Of a stretch of DNA of 64,000 nucleotides, positions 44,485-53,783 are shown one piece after another. How positions within the stretch are numbered: the first letter of the stretch is position 1; the number at the start of each line of letters is the position of its first letter. The position numbers and the translations under genes were made by a program. The notes beneath the pieces were generated by a model that saw only the letters and a list, made by a program, of their open reading frames with translations, was not told the origin of the DNA and searched no databases. Source of the stretch: Methanomassiliicoccales archaeon LGM-DZ1 (GTDB taxonomy: Archaea > Thermoplasmatota > Thermoplasmata > Methanomassiliicoccales > Methanomethylophilaceae); contig CP115556.1 in assembly GCA_030168595.1 (NCBI GenBank), positions 434,001 to 498,000 of the forward strand, written 5' to 3'.

Positions 44485-46446
44485 ATGTTCGAGATCTCCA
44501 AGAGGGACGGCATGGCCCGCATCGGGAAGTTCACCACGACGTCCGGCCGCAGCTGCGAGACGCCTGCTCTGCTCCCGGTGATCAACCCCAAGATAAAGAC
44601 GGTCCTCCCCCGCGAGCTCTATGACGAGTTCGGTTTCAGGGCGATGATCACCAACTCCTACATCATCCGGAACACCCCGGACCTGAAGGAGAAGGCGCAG
44701 TCTGTCGGCCTGCACGAGATGCTGGACTTCCCCGGGATCATCATGACCGACTCTGGGACGTTCCAGAGCCACATGTACGGGGAAGTGGAGCTCACCAACA
44801 GGGAGATCGTGGAGTTCCAGAAGTCCATCGGCACCGACATCGGCACCGTGCTCGACATCTTCACCGAGCCCTATTGGACCAAGGAGGAGACCGCGGAATC
44901 GATAAAGGAGACCCTGAAGAGGACCGAGGAGGCCGTCTCGCTCAAAGGGGACATGATGATCAACGGCGTCGTCCAGGGATCGGTGTACCCGGACCTCAGG
45001 GAGGACTGCGCCCGGAAGATGGCGTCCATGGACATCGATGTCCATCCCATCGGCGGAGTGGTGCCGCTGATGGAGCAGTACCGCTACTCGGAGCTGGTCG
45101 ATGTCATCGTCTCCTCGAAGATGGGGCTCAACCCGAACCGCCCCGTCCACCTGTTCGGTGCGGGCCACCCGATGATCCTCGCCTTCGCAACTCTCATGGG
45201 ATGCGACCTTTTCGATTCGGCATCCTATGCGAAATACGCCAAGGACGACAGGATGATGTTCATCGACGGGACGTTCAGGCTGCAGGACATGCAGTCCCTG
45301 GACTGCGACTGCCCCGCCTGCCGCGGGACCACCCTCCAGGCCCTCAGGGCCATGGGGAAGAATGAGAGGATCCGCCTCATCGCCAAGCACAACCTCTACC
45401 AGATCGTCCGCGAGCTGGCACTCGTCAAGAGGTACATCCTCGAGGGCAGGCTCTGGGAACTGGCGGAGGTCAGGTGCAGGGTCCATCCCGCCCTGCTGTG
45501 CGGCCTCAGGAGGCTCAGGGAGTACCAGGACTACCTGGAGAAGTTCGACCCGGTCTCCAGGGAAGGTGCCGTGTTCTACACCGGGGTGGAGACCCGCGGC
45601 CGGCCGGTGTTCCTGAGGTACGAGAAGAGGATAATGTCCCGCTATGTGCCGAGGACCAAGAAGGCCGCTGTGTTCTACGGAACCGAGGGCAAGCCCTACT
45701 CGAGGGTGTTCGTGTCGGACTTCGTCAACGCCAGGAGGCAGGGTTACACCCCGGTGGTGCTCTCCCCCTTCGGCCCGGTGCCGGCGGAGCTCGATGAGCT
45801 GTACCCCATCGCCCAGTCGGTGTTCCCGGAGATCGAGGACACGGATACCCAGAACGAGTCTGAAGATCTCACCATGCAGTTCCTCTCCTCGTTCTTCGAG
45901 GAGACTGTGTCGTTCACCGACCTCGAGAAGAAGTTCGGCGGGGAGCCCTCCGAGGAAGAGGTCAGGGAGAACGACATCGAGAGGATCAAGGCCGTCGCGC
46001 GCTATCAGTTCGGAACCGATGCCGCCGACGCCCTGCTTGACGGGAAGATCGACTACATCCGCAGCCGCAAGACTGGGAAGATAAGGAACGTCATCGTCGA
46101 CGGGGAGCATGTGCTCTCCATGCGCGCCGGTGACGGCATGTTCACCCTGAGGATCGAGGGCGCCAAGAAGATCGCCGCGAAGGTCCCGAAGCCGGCCATG
46201 CGCGTGCAGGTGGCCGATGATGCGGTGCCTTTCGTCGCCAAAGGAAGGAACGTCTTCGCCCAGTTCGTCCTCGATGCCGACGAGGGCCTGGTACCTCAGG
46301 ACGAGGCGATAATAACCGACAGCAGGGACAACGTCGTCGGAACGGGCAGGATGCTCCTCGTGAAGAGCGAGATCCAGGCGATGAAGAAAGGCGTCGCCGT
46401 CAAGACCAGGACAGGGAAGGAAGAGGGGAAGGACGGCGAGGAGTGA
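44485..46446 (+). CDS. tgtA: tRNA-guanine(15) transglycosylase (archaeosine synthesis)
   Basis: A 653-residue enzyme exchanging G15 of tRNA for preQ0. The N-terminal TIM barrel has the nucleophile region MTDSGTFQSHMYG and a Zn-site CDCPACRG. Middle domains follow, then a C-terminal PUA domain (about residues 575-640, VVDGEHVLSMRAGDGMFTLR... MRVQVADDAVPF). The full length matches archaeal TgtA rather than bacterial Tgt. It is leaderless, about 26 nt from TTTTTATAAA. It is diagnostic of Archaea. Confidence 0.95.
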   Translation: MFEISKRDGMARIGKFTTTSGRSCETPALLPVINPKIKTVLPRELYDEFGFRAMITNSYIIRNTPDLKEKAQSVGLHEMLDFPGIIMTDSGTFQSHMYGEVELTNREIVEFQKSIGTDIGTVLDIFTEPYWTKEETAESIKETLKRTEEAVSLKGDMMINGVVQGSVYPDLREDCARKMASMDIDVHPIGGVVPLMEQYRYSELVDVIVSSKMGLNPNRPVHLFGAGHPMILAFATLMGCDLFDSASYAKYAKDDRMMFIDGTFRLQDMQSLDCDCPACRGTTLQALRAMGKNERIRLIAKHNLYQIVRELALVKRYILEGRLWELAEVRCRVHPALLCGLRRLREYQDYLEKFDPVSREGAVFYTGVETRGRPVFLRYEKRIMSRYVPRTKKAAVFYGTEGKPYSRVFVSDFVNARRQGYTPVVLSPFGPVPAELDELYPIAQSVFPEIEDTDTQNESEDLTMQFLSSFFEETVSFTDLEKKFGGEPSEEEVRENDIERIKAVARYQFGTDAADALLDGKIDYIRSRKTGKIRNVIVDGEHVLSMRAGDGMFTLRIEGAKKIAAKVPKPAMRVQVADDAVPFVAKGRNVFAQFVLDADEGLVPQDEAIITDSRDNVVGTGRMLLVKSEIQAMKKGVAVKTRTGKEEGKDGEE

Positions 46447-46509
46447 ACCGGCGCTCCGATCCCCCGGCTTCCGCTGGGGAACGGCTGCCCGGTATCTCCC
46501 GGCCCTTCC

Positions 46510-47055
46510 TCAGACGATCTCCTTTCCGGCCATGTAGCTCTGCTGGAACGCGGCGCATTCCATGGCGGCCCCGGGCTCGGCCGCGCCGGCGGCGCAGATG
46601 ACCTTGGCGAGGCGGACGCCGGGTAGGCACTCGATCCAGCCCTGAAGGCATTTCACCGCGCCTTCGGAGGCATGGTCGGCATCCCTGTCCTCGGACGCCA
46701 GGAGAAGGTATACGTCCTTTATGCTGTACTCCGCGCCGTAGAGCGGGTTGGCCCTGTCGATGAGGGTCTTCATCTGCCCGCTGACGCTGTAATAGTAGAC
46801 CGGCGTGGCCCAGACGATGACGTCGGACCCGCGCATGGCGCTGACGATCTCGGCGGCATCGTCCTTTATGACGCATTTGCCGGTCTGGTTGCAGACGAGG
46901 CATCCGTTGCAGAACCCGATCTTCTTCCCTTTGAGCGAGACCATCGAGACCTCGTTCCCCGATTCCAGCGCGCCCTTCGCGAACGACTCGGCGAGCTCGT
47001 CGGTATTGCTGTTCTTCCTAAGACTGCATTCGATGATCAATATCTTCTTCGGCAA
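46510..47055 (-). CDS. NADPH-dependent FMN reductase/Fe-S flavoprotein
   Basis: A 181-residue flavodoxin-fold protein. The FMN phosphate loop is ECSLRKNSNTDEL, and the Cys motif FCNGCLVCNQTGKC matches the Fe-S flavoproteins common in methanogens, which pass electrons in anaerobic and oxidative-stress reactions. TPVYYYSVSGQMKTLIDR is typical. The start is TTG 47055, about 9 nt after GGAGGG; no in-frame ATG exists. Confidence 0.85.
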   Translation of the reverse strand: MPKKILIIECSLRKNSNTDELAESFAKGALESGNEVSMVSLKGKKIGFCNGCLVCNQTGKCVIKDDAAEIVSAMRGSDVIVWATPVYYYSVSGQMKTLIDRANPLYGAEYSIKDVYLLLASEDRDADHASEGAVKCLQGWIECLPGVRLAKVICAAGAAEPGAAMECAAFQQSYMAGKEIV

Positions 47056-47102
47056 CAGGCCATCCCTCCCGGAGCATTGCTAGACCGTACGATATGAAAA
47101 AC

Positions 47103-47354
47103 TTATTCGGGGCCGCCGCCGGCAGGCCCGGACGGTATCCCGGCGGCCCCCTCGGCCGCCTTGATGCAGGCCAGGAGGTCGTCGGCCGTGTTCCGGAGGG
47201 TCCCGGGGGAATCCGAGGCCATGCGGAACGTCACCGTGCTCCCCTCGATGCCCGCTTCGACGTAACCGGCGTTCTCCGGCGATACCGCCGACAGCACCGC
47301 CTCGGCTGTCCTGCGGTCCGGATAGGGGAAGCGAATCTCGAGGGAGAGCTTCAT
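47103..47354 (-). CDS. Pcc1-like KEOPS subunit
   Basis: An 83-residue protein matching the CTAG/Pcc1 pattern: strand KLSLEIRFPYPDRRTAEAVL, SPENAGYV, EGSTVTFRMASDSPGTLRNT. Pcc1 dimerises the KEOPS complex, which makes the t6A tRNA modification. The C-terminal tail is Gly/Pro-rich. It lies 4 nt downstream of leuB and is probably on the leu transcript. Short length keeps the call below certain. Confidence 0.7.
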   Translation of the reverse strand: MKLSLEIRFPYPDRRTAEAVLSAVSPENAGYVEAGIEGSTVTFRMASDSPGTLRNTADDLLACIKAAEGAAGIPSGPAGGGPE

Positions 47355-47358
47355 GCCC

Positions 47359-48480
47359 TCACTTCTTCTGGTTGAGGATGAAGTCGCACATCGCCTTCCC
47401 GACCTCGGCCGTCTTGAGCTTGCCTCCGAGGTCCGGGGTCACCTGCATGGTGTCGAGGCAGTGCCTGACGGCGGCATGCAGCATCTTCCCTTCCTCGGGG
47501 AATCCCTGGTTCTTGAGGAGGAGCTCGGCGGCGAGCACGGCGGCTATGGGGTTGGCCTTGCCCTGGCCCGCGATGTCGGGCGCGGAGCCGTGGATGGGCT
47601 CGAACATGCTGAGGCCCTCGGGGTTGATGTTCCCGGACCCGCCCATGCCGAGGCCGCCCTGGAGCTGGGCGCCGAGGTCGGTGAGGATGTCGCCGAACAG
47701 GTTGGGGACGGCGACGGTGCCGAAGGTCTCCGGGCGGACGATCATGGCCATGCTCATCGCGTCGACGAACATGTACTCGAGGTCCAGGCCGTACTCCTTG
47801 GCCTTCTCGGCGAATATCTCCCTCTGCATCCCGTAGTTGTTGGTGATGACGTTAGCCTTGTCCACCAGGGTGACCTTCTTCTCGCCCCTCTCCTTGGCGT
47901 ACCTGCAGCAGTAGTCGGCGAAGCGGGTCACTCCCCTGCGGGAGAGCATGCCGATCTCGATGCTGTACTCGTCATCCGCGGACGGGCGGGCCCTGACATC
48001 GAAGTCCATGTCGTAGGATTCCCTCTTGACGCCGATCTTCGCCTCATAGCCGTTGTCCTTCCTGAGCTTCGCTCCGAGGCCCATGTAGAAGTCCTCGGTA
48101 TTCTCCCTCAGGAAGTGGATGTCGAAGGGGACCTCCCTCTTGAGCGGGACGTACGGGAACCACGAGGTGACCGGGCGGAGGTTGATGTACTGGTCGAAGA
48201 CGGCCCTCATCTTCAGGAGGATGCCGCCCTCGAGGACTCCGGGCTTGATCCTCGGGTCGCCGATGGCGCCGAAGTAGATGGCGTCCTTCTTCCTGAGGTC
48301 GGAGATGTCCTGGTCGGTCAGGAGCTCCTTGGTCCTCAGGTAGCGCTCGCCGCCTATGTCGAATACCTCTCCGTCGAAATCGAACGACGATATCTGGCAC
48401 AGTGCCTCGAGGCAGTCCGTGCCCACCCTTATCACCTCGGGGCCGATGCCGTCCCCGGGAACTATCGCGAAATGCTTCAT
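47359..48480 (-). CDS. leuB: 3-isopropylmalate dehydrogenase
   Basis: A 373-residue beta-decarboxylating dehydrogenase oxidising 3-isopropylmalate to the leucine precursor. Visible: IVPGDGIGPEVI, LRENTEDFYMGLGAK and the NAD site MFEPIHGSAPDIAGQGKANP. Its ATG overlaps the leuD stop by one base. Related enzymes such as homoisocitrate or tartrate dehydrogenase are excluded mainly by context, in leuA-C-D-B. Confidence 0.92.
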   Translation of the reverse strand: MKHFAIVPGDGIGPEVIRVGTDCLEALCQISSFDFDGEVFDIGGERYLRTKELLTDQDISDLRKKDAIYFGAIGDPRIKPGVLEGGILLKMRAVFDQYINLRPVTSWFPYVPLKREVPFDIHFLRENTEDFYMGLGAKLRKDNGYEAKIGVKRESYDMDFDVRARPSADDEYSIEIGMLSRRGVTRFADYCCRYAKERGEKKVTLVDKANVITNNYGMQREIFAEKAKEYGLDLEYMFVDAMSMAMIVRPETFGTVAVPNLFGDILTDLGAQLQGGLGMGGSGNINPEGLSMFEPIHGSAPDIAGQGKANPIAAVLAAELLLKNQGFPEEGKMLHAAVRHCLDTMQVTPDLGGKLKTAEVGKAMCDFILNQKK

Positions 48481-48971
48481 CAGAACTTCCCCTCCTTCAC
48501 CAGGTTGACCAGCCCGCCGGCGTCGATCAGCTTCTGGATGAACTCCGGGTACTTCTCGAAGCTCCATTCTTTGCCGCTGGTCTCATCGGCGACCTTCCCC
48601 TCGGAGATGGACACCTTCACGGTGTCCCCCTCCTTAGCGTCCGCCTTGCATTCCACCAGCAGGAGCCCGATGTTCATCGAGTTGCGGTAGAATATGCGCG
48701 CGAACGACTCGGCGATGATGCAGCTGAACCCTGCCTCCATGAGCGACAGGGGAGCATGCTCCCTGGACGACCCGCAGCCGAAGTTCTTCCCAGCCACCAG
48801 GATGTCCCCTTTGCCGACCTTCTCCGCGAAGCCCGGCCTCACCTTCTCGAAGATGAAGTCGTTCAGGTGGTCGAGGTTGGTGACGACCAGCCTCTCGGCG
48901 GGGATGATCTGGTCGGTATCGACGTTGTCGCCGAACCTCCAAACCTTCCCCTCAACGATTTTAGAAGTCAT
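48480..48971 (-). CDS. leuD: 3-isopropylmalate dehydratase small subunit
   Basis: A 163-residue swivelling subunit of the leucine isomerase. Key marks: RFGDNVDTDQIIPA, GKNFGCGSSREHAP and SFARIFYRNSMNIG. It pairs with the LeuC large subunit, whose stop overlaps this start (ATGA). The archaeal homologue class can also act on other malates; context favours leucine. Confidence 0.93.
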   Translation of the reverse strand: MTSKIVEGKVWRFGDNVDTDQIIPAERLVVTNLDHLNDFIFEKVRPGFAEKVGKGDILVAGKNFGCGSSREHAPLSLMEAGFSCIIAESFARIFYRNSMNIGLLLVECKADAKEGDTVKVSISEGKVADETSGKEWSFEKYPEFIQKLIDAGGLVNLVKEGKF

Positions 48972-50248
48972 TGCGAAACCTCCAGCTGATCGGGGGTGAC
49001 GATCTTCCCGGCCACGGCCGAGGCCGCGACCACTTCAGGCCCGGCCAGGTACACTTCCGATGCCTTGTCGCCCATCCTGCCGATGAAGTTCCTGTTGGTG
49101 CTGGACACCGCCCTCTCGCCGGGCGCAAGGATGCCCATGTACCCGCCGAGGCAGGCCCCGCAGGTGGGACCGGATACGTATGCCCCGGCATCGATGAAGA
49201 CCTCGGTCAGGTGCTCCTCCAGCATCTGCCTGTAGACGCGCTGGGTGGCCGGGACGACGATCATGCGGACGCCTTTCGCGACGTGCCTGCCCCTGAGGAT
49301 CTCCGCCGCGGCGCGCATGTCCTCGATCCTGCCGTTGGTGCAGCTCCCGAGGTAGGCCTGGTCGATCTTCACGTCGACGTCCTTTACCAGGTGCCCGTTC
49401 TCGGGCAGATGCGGGAAGGCCACCATGCTCTCCAGTTCGGAGAGGTCGTACTTCAGGGTGCGGCAGTAGACCGCGTCCGGGTCGGCATCGACGGCCTCGT
49501 AGGTCCCGCGCACATCGTTCTTGATGTATTCGCGGGTGCGGTCGTCGCAGGGGAATATCCCTGCTTTCCCGCCGGCCTCGATGGCCATGTTGGAGACGGC
49601 CAGCCTGTCGGGCACGCTCATCTCGGCGACCCCGGGGCCGCAGAACTCGAGCGCCTTGTAGGCGGCGCCGTCCACGCCGATATCGGAGATGATCTTGAGG
49701 ATCAGGTCCTTGCCGCCGACGTTCTTCCTGAACTTGCCGGTAAGCTCCACTTTGATGGACTCCGGCACCTTGAACCACAGCTTGCCGGTGGCGAAGACCA
49801 CTCCGGCCTCGGTGGACCCGATCCCGGTGGACAGGGCGTTGACCGCCCCGTAGGTGCAGGTATGGGAATCGGCGCCGACGATCAGCCTGCCGGGGGCCGC
49901 GAAGCCCTTCTCGACCATCAGCTGGTGGCAGATGCCGCCCTCGCAGATCTCGAAGTAGTTGGGGAGGTCGTACTTGGCCGCGAAGTCCCTCATCTCCTTC
50001 GCCTGGATGGCGGAGGGGATGTCCTTGTTGGGAACGTAGTGGTCGGGGATGAGGACCATGCGGTCCTTGAACATCTTCTTCTCCGACGGCGCCCTGGCGG
50101 CGTCGATCTCCTCGAACTTCCTGAAAGCTATGGGGCCGGTGACGTCGTTCACCATCACGTAATCGACGTCGGCCACCACGATCTGCCCGGCCTTCGCGTC
50201 CGTATGGGCGTGGGCGGACAGGATCTTCTCTGCGATTGTCTTTCCCAT
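48968..50248 (-). CDS. leuC: 3-isopropylmalate dehydratase large subunit
   Basis: A 426-residue aconitase-family subunit binding a [4Fe-4S] cluster. Cluster ligands lie in YLGSCTNGR and GPTCGACLGG; substrate motifs are GADSHTCTYGA and the STNRNFIGRMGD loop. It starts immediately after the leuA stop and is coupled to leuD. Confidence 0.94.
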   Translation of the reverse strand: MGKTIAEKILSAHAHTDAKAGQIVVADVDYVMVNDVTGPIAFRKFEEIDAARAPSEKKMFKDRMVLIPDHYVPNKDIPSAIQAKEMRDFAAKYDLPNYFEICEGGICHQLMVEKGFAAPGRLIVGADSHTCTYGAVNALSTGIGSTEAGVVFATGKLWFKVPESIKVELTGKFRKNVGGKDLILKIISDIGVDGAAYKALEFCGPGVAEMSVPDRLAVSNMAIEAGGKAGIFPCDDRTREYIKNDVRGTYEAVDADPDAVYCRTLKYDLSELESMVAFPHLPENGHLVKDVDVKIDQAYLGSCTNGRIEDMRAAAEILRGRHVAKGVRMIVVPATQRVYRQMLEEHLTEVFIDAGAYVSGPTCGACLGGYMGILAPGERAVSSTNRNFIGRMGDKASEVYLAGPEVVAASAVAGKIVTPDQLEVSQ

Positions 50249-51847
50249 TCAGCATTCCTTCTTGCGTTTGACGCGGGAGAAGTCGCGGTTGATGGCCGCC
50301 ATGGTGGCGTCCACCGAGGTCTCCACGATGTCCGTCCCGACGGCCCTCCCGAACGACATCTCCCCGTCGTTCTGGACGTTCTTCATGGTCACCGCCACCT
50401 GGCACATCGAGTCCGACTTGCCAGTGATGGCGGAGAGCTTGTACTCCTCCATCGTCATCTTGGGGTTGATGGCCTTCCTGATGGCGTTGACGGCCGCGTT
50501 GACGGGGCCGACGCCGGTCTCGGCCACGGTCACCGATTTTCCGTCGGTGCGGGTGATCTTCACGGTGGCGGTGGGGGTGGTGGTCCTGCCGGTGACCACG
50601 GTCAGCTCGTCGAGGACGCACTCGCGCTTCTCGACCGATTTCTTCCACATGATGTCCTCGGCGATGGCCTCCAGCTCCGCGTCGGTGACGATCTTGCCGG
50701 TCATCGACATGCGCTTGACGGCCTCCATCAGCTCGGGCATGTGCTCCTGGGGGAACTTTATGTTCATCTCCTCCAGCTTGCCCTCCACCGCATGCGAGCC
50801 GGACAGCTTGCCGACGATTATGTGCCTCTTCGCGCCCACGACCTCGGGCTTGAAGGGCTCGTAGGTCAGGGAGTTGGCCATGACGCCGTGCACATGGATG
50901 CCGGACTCGTGCGCGAACGCGTTGTAGCCGACGATCGGCTTGTTGGCGGCCAGGCTGAACCCGGTGATCCTCTCCACCAGGGCGCAGGTGGACGCGATCT
51001 TGGAGAGGTCGTAGGTCTTCACACCGTAATTGGCGTACAGGTTGACGGCGACCTCCTCGAGGGCGACGTTCCCGGTCCTCTCTCCGATCCCGTTCAGGCA
51101 GCCCTGGACGATGGTGGCGCCGTTCTCCACGGCGGCCAGGGAGTTGGCCAGGGCCAGGCCCATGTCGTTGTGGCAGTGCACGGAGATGGGAATCTTCAGG
51201 GCCGAGTGCAGCTCCTTGATCATGGCCCCGTACGCCTTCGGTATGATGACGCCGACGGTGTCGGGTATGTTCGCGCTCTCCGCCCCGGCATCCTGGACGG
51301 CCAGCAGGATGTCCTTCATGAAGTCCATCCTGGTGCGGGTCGCATCCTCGCAGGAGAACATGACGTCCAGTCCGTGCTCCCGGGCGTATTCCACGGTCTC
51401 GACGGCCTTGGCCTTGACCTCCTCGGGGGTCATCTTGAGCTTGTACTTCATGTGCAGGTCCGAGGTGGCTATGAACGTGTGGACATAGTCCAGGTCGGAA
51501 TCGATGACCGCGTCTATGTCCTTCTTCACGCAGCGGGCCAGGCTGCAGACGCGGGCGTTCAGGCCCAGCTTCCCGATCTGCTTCAGGATGTCCCTCTCGA
51601 TGTCCGAGGAGGCGGCGAAGCCCGCCTCGATGATATCCGTCCCGAGGTCGTCGAGGGCCTGCGCGATGCGCACTTTGTCGTCCGGGTTCAGAGCGATGCC
51701 CGGAGCCTGCTCGCCGTCCCTCAGCGTGGTATCGAAGATCTTCACATCTTTGATGGGCCCCACACCAGAGAGCGCAAGCTGGTTGTACTGGCTGACCGCG
51801 AACATGTCTTCCGATACCACAGCGCTTTCACTGGTTTGTTGAGTCAT
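50249..51847 (-). CDS. leuA: 2-isopropylmalate synthase
   Basis: A 532-residue acyl-CoA condensing enzyme, first step of leucine synthesis. The catalytic barrel has IFDTTLRDGEQAPGI, VHCHNDMGLALANS and NAFAHESGIHVHG. The C-terminal regulatory LeuA dimer domain (about residues 390-510) is present, supporting leucine feedback inhibition and LeuA over the shorter homocitrate synthases. The first 30 residues are extra. It heads the leuA-C-D-B transcript. Confidence 0.9.
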   Translation of the reverse strand: MTQQTSESAVVSEDMFAVSQYNQLALSGVGPIKDVKIFDTTLRDGEQAPGIALNPDDKVRIAQALDDLGTDIIEAGFAASSDIERDILKQIGKLGLNARVCSLARCVKKDIDAVIDSDLDYVHTFIATSDLHMKYKLKMTPEEVKAKAVETVEYAREHGLDVMFSCEDATRTRMDFMKDILLAVQDAGAESANIPDTVGVIIPKAYGAMIKELHSALKIPISVHCHNDMGLALANSLAAVENGATIVQGCLNGIGERTGNVALEEVAVNLYANYGVKTYDLSKIASTCALVERITGFSLAANKPIVGYNAFAHESGIHVHGVMANSLTYEPFKPEVVGAKRHIIVGKLSGSHAVEGKLEEMNIKFPQEHMPELMEAVKRMSMTGKIVTDAELEAIAEDIMWKKSVEKRECVLDELTVVTGRTTTPTATVKITRTDGKSVTVAETGVGPVNAAVNAIRKAINPKMTMEEYKLSAITGKSDSMCQVAVTMKNVQNDGEMSFGRAVGTDIVETSVDATMAAINRDFSRVKRKKEC

Positions 51848-52053
51848 TTAAAACCACCGATCCGTCATCATCGACCCGTCAGCGGCGCCGAGATAATTTG
51901 GCGCTCCCTGCGGGCGGTCGCGAGGCCGTTCTCACGTGCCTCCGACGGCGATACGGCCCATTTTATAACTCTATAAAAATACATCGAAGCCCGCGCGCGG
52001 ATGCCCGCGCGCAGGCACATAAATTAAAGGGCGTCAGGACGCCCCGGAAGGGA
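51848..52053. other. leuA upstream intergenic region
   Basis: No gene is seen here. Minus-strand TATA-like elements lie near 51890-51900 and 51962-51980, the latter giving a possible leader of about 100 nt for leuA. A direct repeat GCCCGCGCGC occurs twice near 51991 and 52005. GGGCGTC/GACGCCC (52029-52044) is the terminator hairpin of the minus-strand gene ending at 52054 only if that gene reads through it in the downstream direction; as placed, it lies just beyond that stop. Confidence 0.35.
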
Positions 52054-52470
52054 TCAGTCCTTCTTCTCTTCCGTTCCCCCGGCGCCGCTGTCCGAGGAGG
52101 CTCCCTTCTGCCCGTCCCTGTCCTTCTGGGTCTTCTCCTCTTTCTGCCCGCTGCGGTCGGCGGACCTGAGGCCGAGCTCCTCCTTCTTCTTGGCGTCCCT
52201 GTCGGCCTTCAGCTCGCGGGCCGCCTCCTTGTACTCGGCGCGGTATTTCGAGATGAGCTCTTTCCTCTTGGCGATCTCGGCCTTGGTCTTCTCCTTCTCC
52301 TCGGCCTTGCGTTCCTTCGGGACCTTCTTCATCTGCTCCTTGCGGTCATCCTTGTAAGCGCGGAGCGCGCTCTTCTCGTTCTCGAATCTCTTCTTCTTGG
52401 ACTCGACATCGTTCTCGCGGGCCTTCGCCAGCGATTTGTGCCTAGCCGCCGCCTTCTGCTGCTCTGCCAT
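52054..52470 (-). CDS. Lys/Glu-rich coiled-coil protein, 138 aa
   Basis: A highly charged, almost entirely helical protein (about half Lys, Glu, Arg or Asp), beginning MAEQQKAAARHKSLAKAREN and ending in a disordered Gly/Ser/Glu tail. No named family is recognised, and low complexity makes homology unreliable. ATG 52470 follows a TATATATC element by about 40 nt. A coiled-coil or nucleic-acid-associated role is possible. Confidence 0.6.
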   Translation of the reverse strand: MAEQQKAAARHKSLAKARENDVESKKKRFENEKSALRAYKDDRKEQMKKVPKERKAEEKEKTKAEIAKRKELISKYRAEYKEAARELKADRDAKKKEELGLRSADRSGQKEEKTQKDRDGQKGASSDSGAGGTEEKKD

Positions 52471-52602
52471 CTGCGGACCTTCGCCTGGGAGATGCACATT
52501 TGGCGATATATACCAGACGCTGGAGATTCCGGAGAAACCTCCGATGCATGGGGAAAATGTAAAGGAAAGAGGTTTTCGCCGCCGGTCCCGCCGGCGGCAG
52601 GA

Positions 52603-52986
52603 TCACTCCTTATAAGTCCAGAGGCCGTGCTTGTTGCAGTACTCGTACGCGACGACGTCCTTGGCATCGGTCGGGAAGAACGCCTCGGGCTTGTCCCCGG
52701 GCTTGAGGTTCTTCCTCATATAGATGCCGTCGGCCTCGATAGCGATGAACACGATGTAGTGGTCCTCTTCCATGGGGTGGGCGGCGGATTTGCCGACCTT
52801 GACGAGGATCCCTCCGTCCTGCCTGACGATGTAGGGGACGTGCTTGTTCTCATCGGGATCGGCCGTCTGGGCGGTGAGCTTCGCAGTCGCCTGCCCGCAA
52901 CAGACGGGCGTGCAGTTGCATTTGCCTGTGTACGCCTTCTCGAAGACCTCTCCGCATTTCTCGCATTTGTAGTATTGGATTGCCGT
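52603..52986 (-). CDS. desulfoferrodoxin (superoxide reductase), ACG start
   Basis: A 127-residue 2Fe-type superoxide reductase protecting anaerobes from superoxide. The N-terminal desulforedoxin part has YYKCEKCGEVFEK and CNCTPVCCG. The SOR centre ligands are in KHVPYI, HPMEEDHYIV and the final CNKHGLW. No ATG, GTG or TTG exists in frame before the first Cys pair. ACG at 52984-52986 sits 7 nt behind GGAGGT and gives the expected N terminus. An in-frame TAG lies upstream, and a TATTAAAAG element at about 53018-53030 leaves only a short leader. The gene is easily missed by finders because of its start. Confidence 0.85.
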   Translation of the reverse strand, partial: TAIQYYKCEKCGEVFEKAYTGKCNCTPVCCGQATAKLTAQTADPDENKHVPYIVRQDGGILVKVGKSAAHPMEEDHYIVFIAIEADGIYMRKNLKPGDKPEAFFPTDAKDVVAYEYCNKHGLWTYKE

Positions 52987-53153
52987 GGTTGCTACCTCCG
53001 CGCTCGGAATCTCCTAAGGCGCTTTTAATAACATCACCCGGACCGTTCCCCGGGATGGCCTATGTACAAAGAATGCGCATAACCGGCTGCGCACCGTTTA
53101 AGTAAGAACGGCGCCGTCTGTGCCGCAGGTGAACGAGCACGGCAGAGAGCATC

Positions 53154-53690
53154 ATGTCCAAGAACCTGGCCTTAGCGGCCGCCGCCGGGGCGCTGGTGAT
53201 GGCGACCTCAGCATTCCTCACATGGATAAACGGTCTGGACGCAACAGGATGGAAGCTGTTCTCTGACTCGCCCGACCTGTACGTCCTCTCCGGCGGGACC
53301 ATGGTCAAGGCGGGCAGCTTCTGCATGCAGATCCCCGTGTTCATGCTCGCTTTCGGGCTCGCCGCGTTCGTTCTGGAGCTCATCAAGGCCGCCTATCCTG
53401 ACATACCGCGCGCAGCGGACTCCGTCATCACGTCGACGGCCGCCTTCCTAGGGGCCGCCGGGATCGTATTGGCCCTCCTCTTCGCATTCTGGGACGTCCT
53501 GGGCGGGACAATATACATGCTGGACGGGAGCATGTTCTACGGGACATCCGGATGCACCGCCGGCATCGGCGTATGGCTGGCGCTCATCGGCTCGGCGGTG
53601 ACGGCCGCCGTCGGGATCTGGCAGGCAGTAACGGCGTTCAGGAGGCCCGCCGACCCTGCACGGAAGAGGCCGGAGGACCGCGAGGAATGA
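53154..53690 (+). CDS. four-helix membrane protein, divergent member of a local family
   Basis: A 178-residue integral membrane protein with helices at about 5-25, 60-82, 95-117 and 130-152. The segment GIVLALLFAFWDVLGG and the GTSGCTAGIGVWLALIG stretch match the two tandem membrane proteins at 58.3-59.2 kb in position and pattern. No function is known. It has a basic C-terminal tail. It is followed closely, in the same frame, by another open frame. Confidence 0.7.
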   Translation: MSKNLALAAAAGALVMATSAFLTWINGLDATGWKLFSDSPDLYVLSGGTMVKAGSFCMQIPVFMLAFGLAAFVLELIKAAYPDIPRAADSVITSTAAFLGAAGIVLALLFAFWDVLGGTIYMLDGSMFYGTSGCTAGIGVWLALIGSAVTAAVGIWQAVTAFRRPADPARKRPEDREE

Positions 53691-53783
53691 GGGCCGGAGA
53701 GTGATACCGCGGACTACCCCATACTCTTCGGGAAGATCGCCGGGCACGAGGTCTGCGCCGGGAGGCCGTCCTTCGGCGGCATC

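Noticed and set aside
48971-51976. A 1001-codon plus-strand open frame opposite leuD/leuC/leuA
   Set aside because: It mirrors real genes with unmistakable motifs on the other strand; such frames arise because high-GC coding sequence rarely produces stops antisense. Similar long frames oppose argCJB, tgtA and gdhA.
52054-52470. Ribosomal or histone-like identity for the Lys/Glu-rich protein
   Set aside because: Composition alone drives the resemblance; no family motif is present.
53688-53690. Fusion of the membrane protein and following gene by TGA read-through
   Set aside because: The frames are the same, but the membrane protein has a natural charged C-terminal tail and TGA is the normal stop here; kept only as one possible explanation of the missing start.
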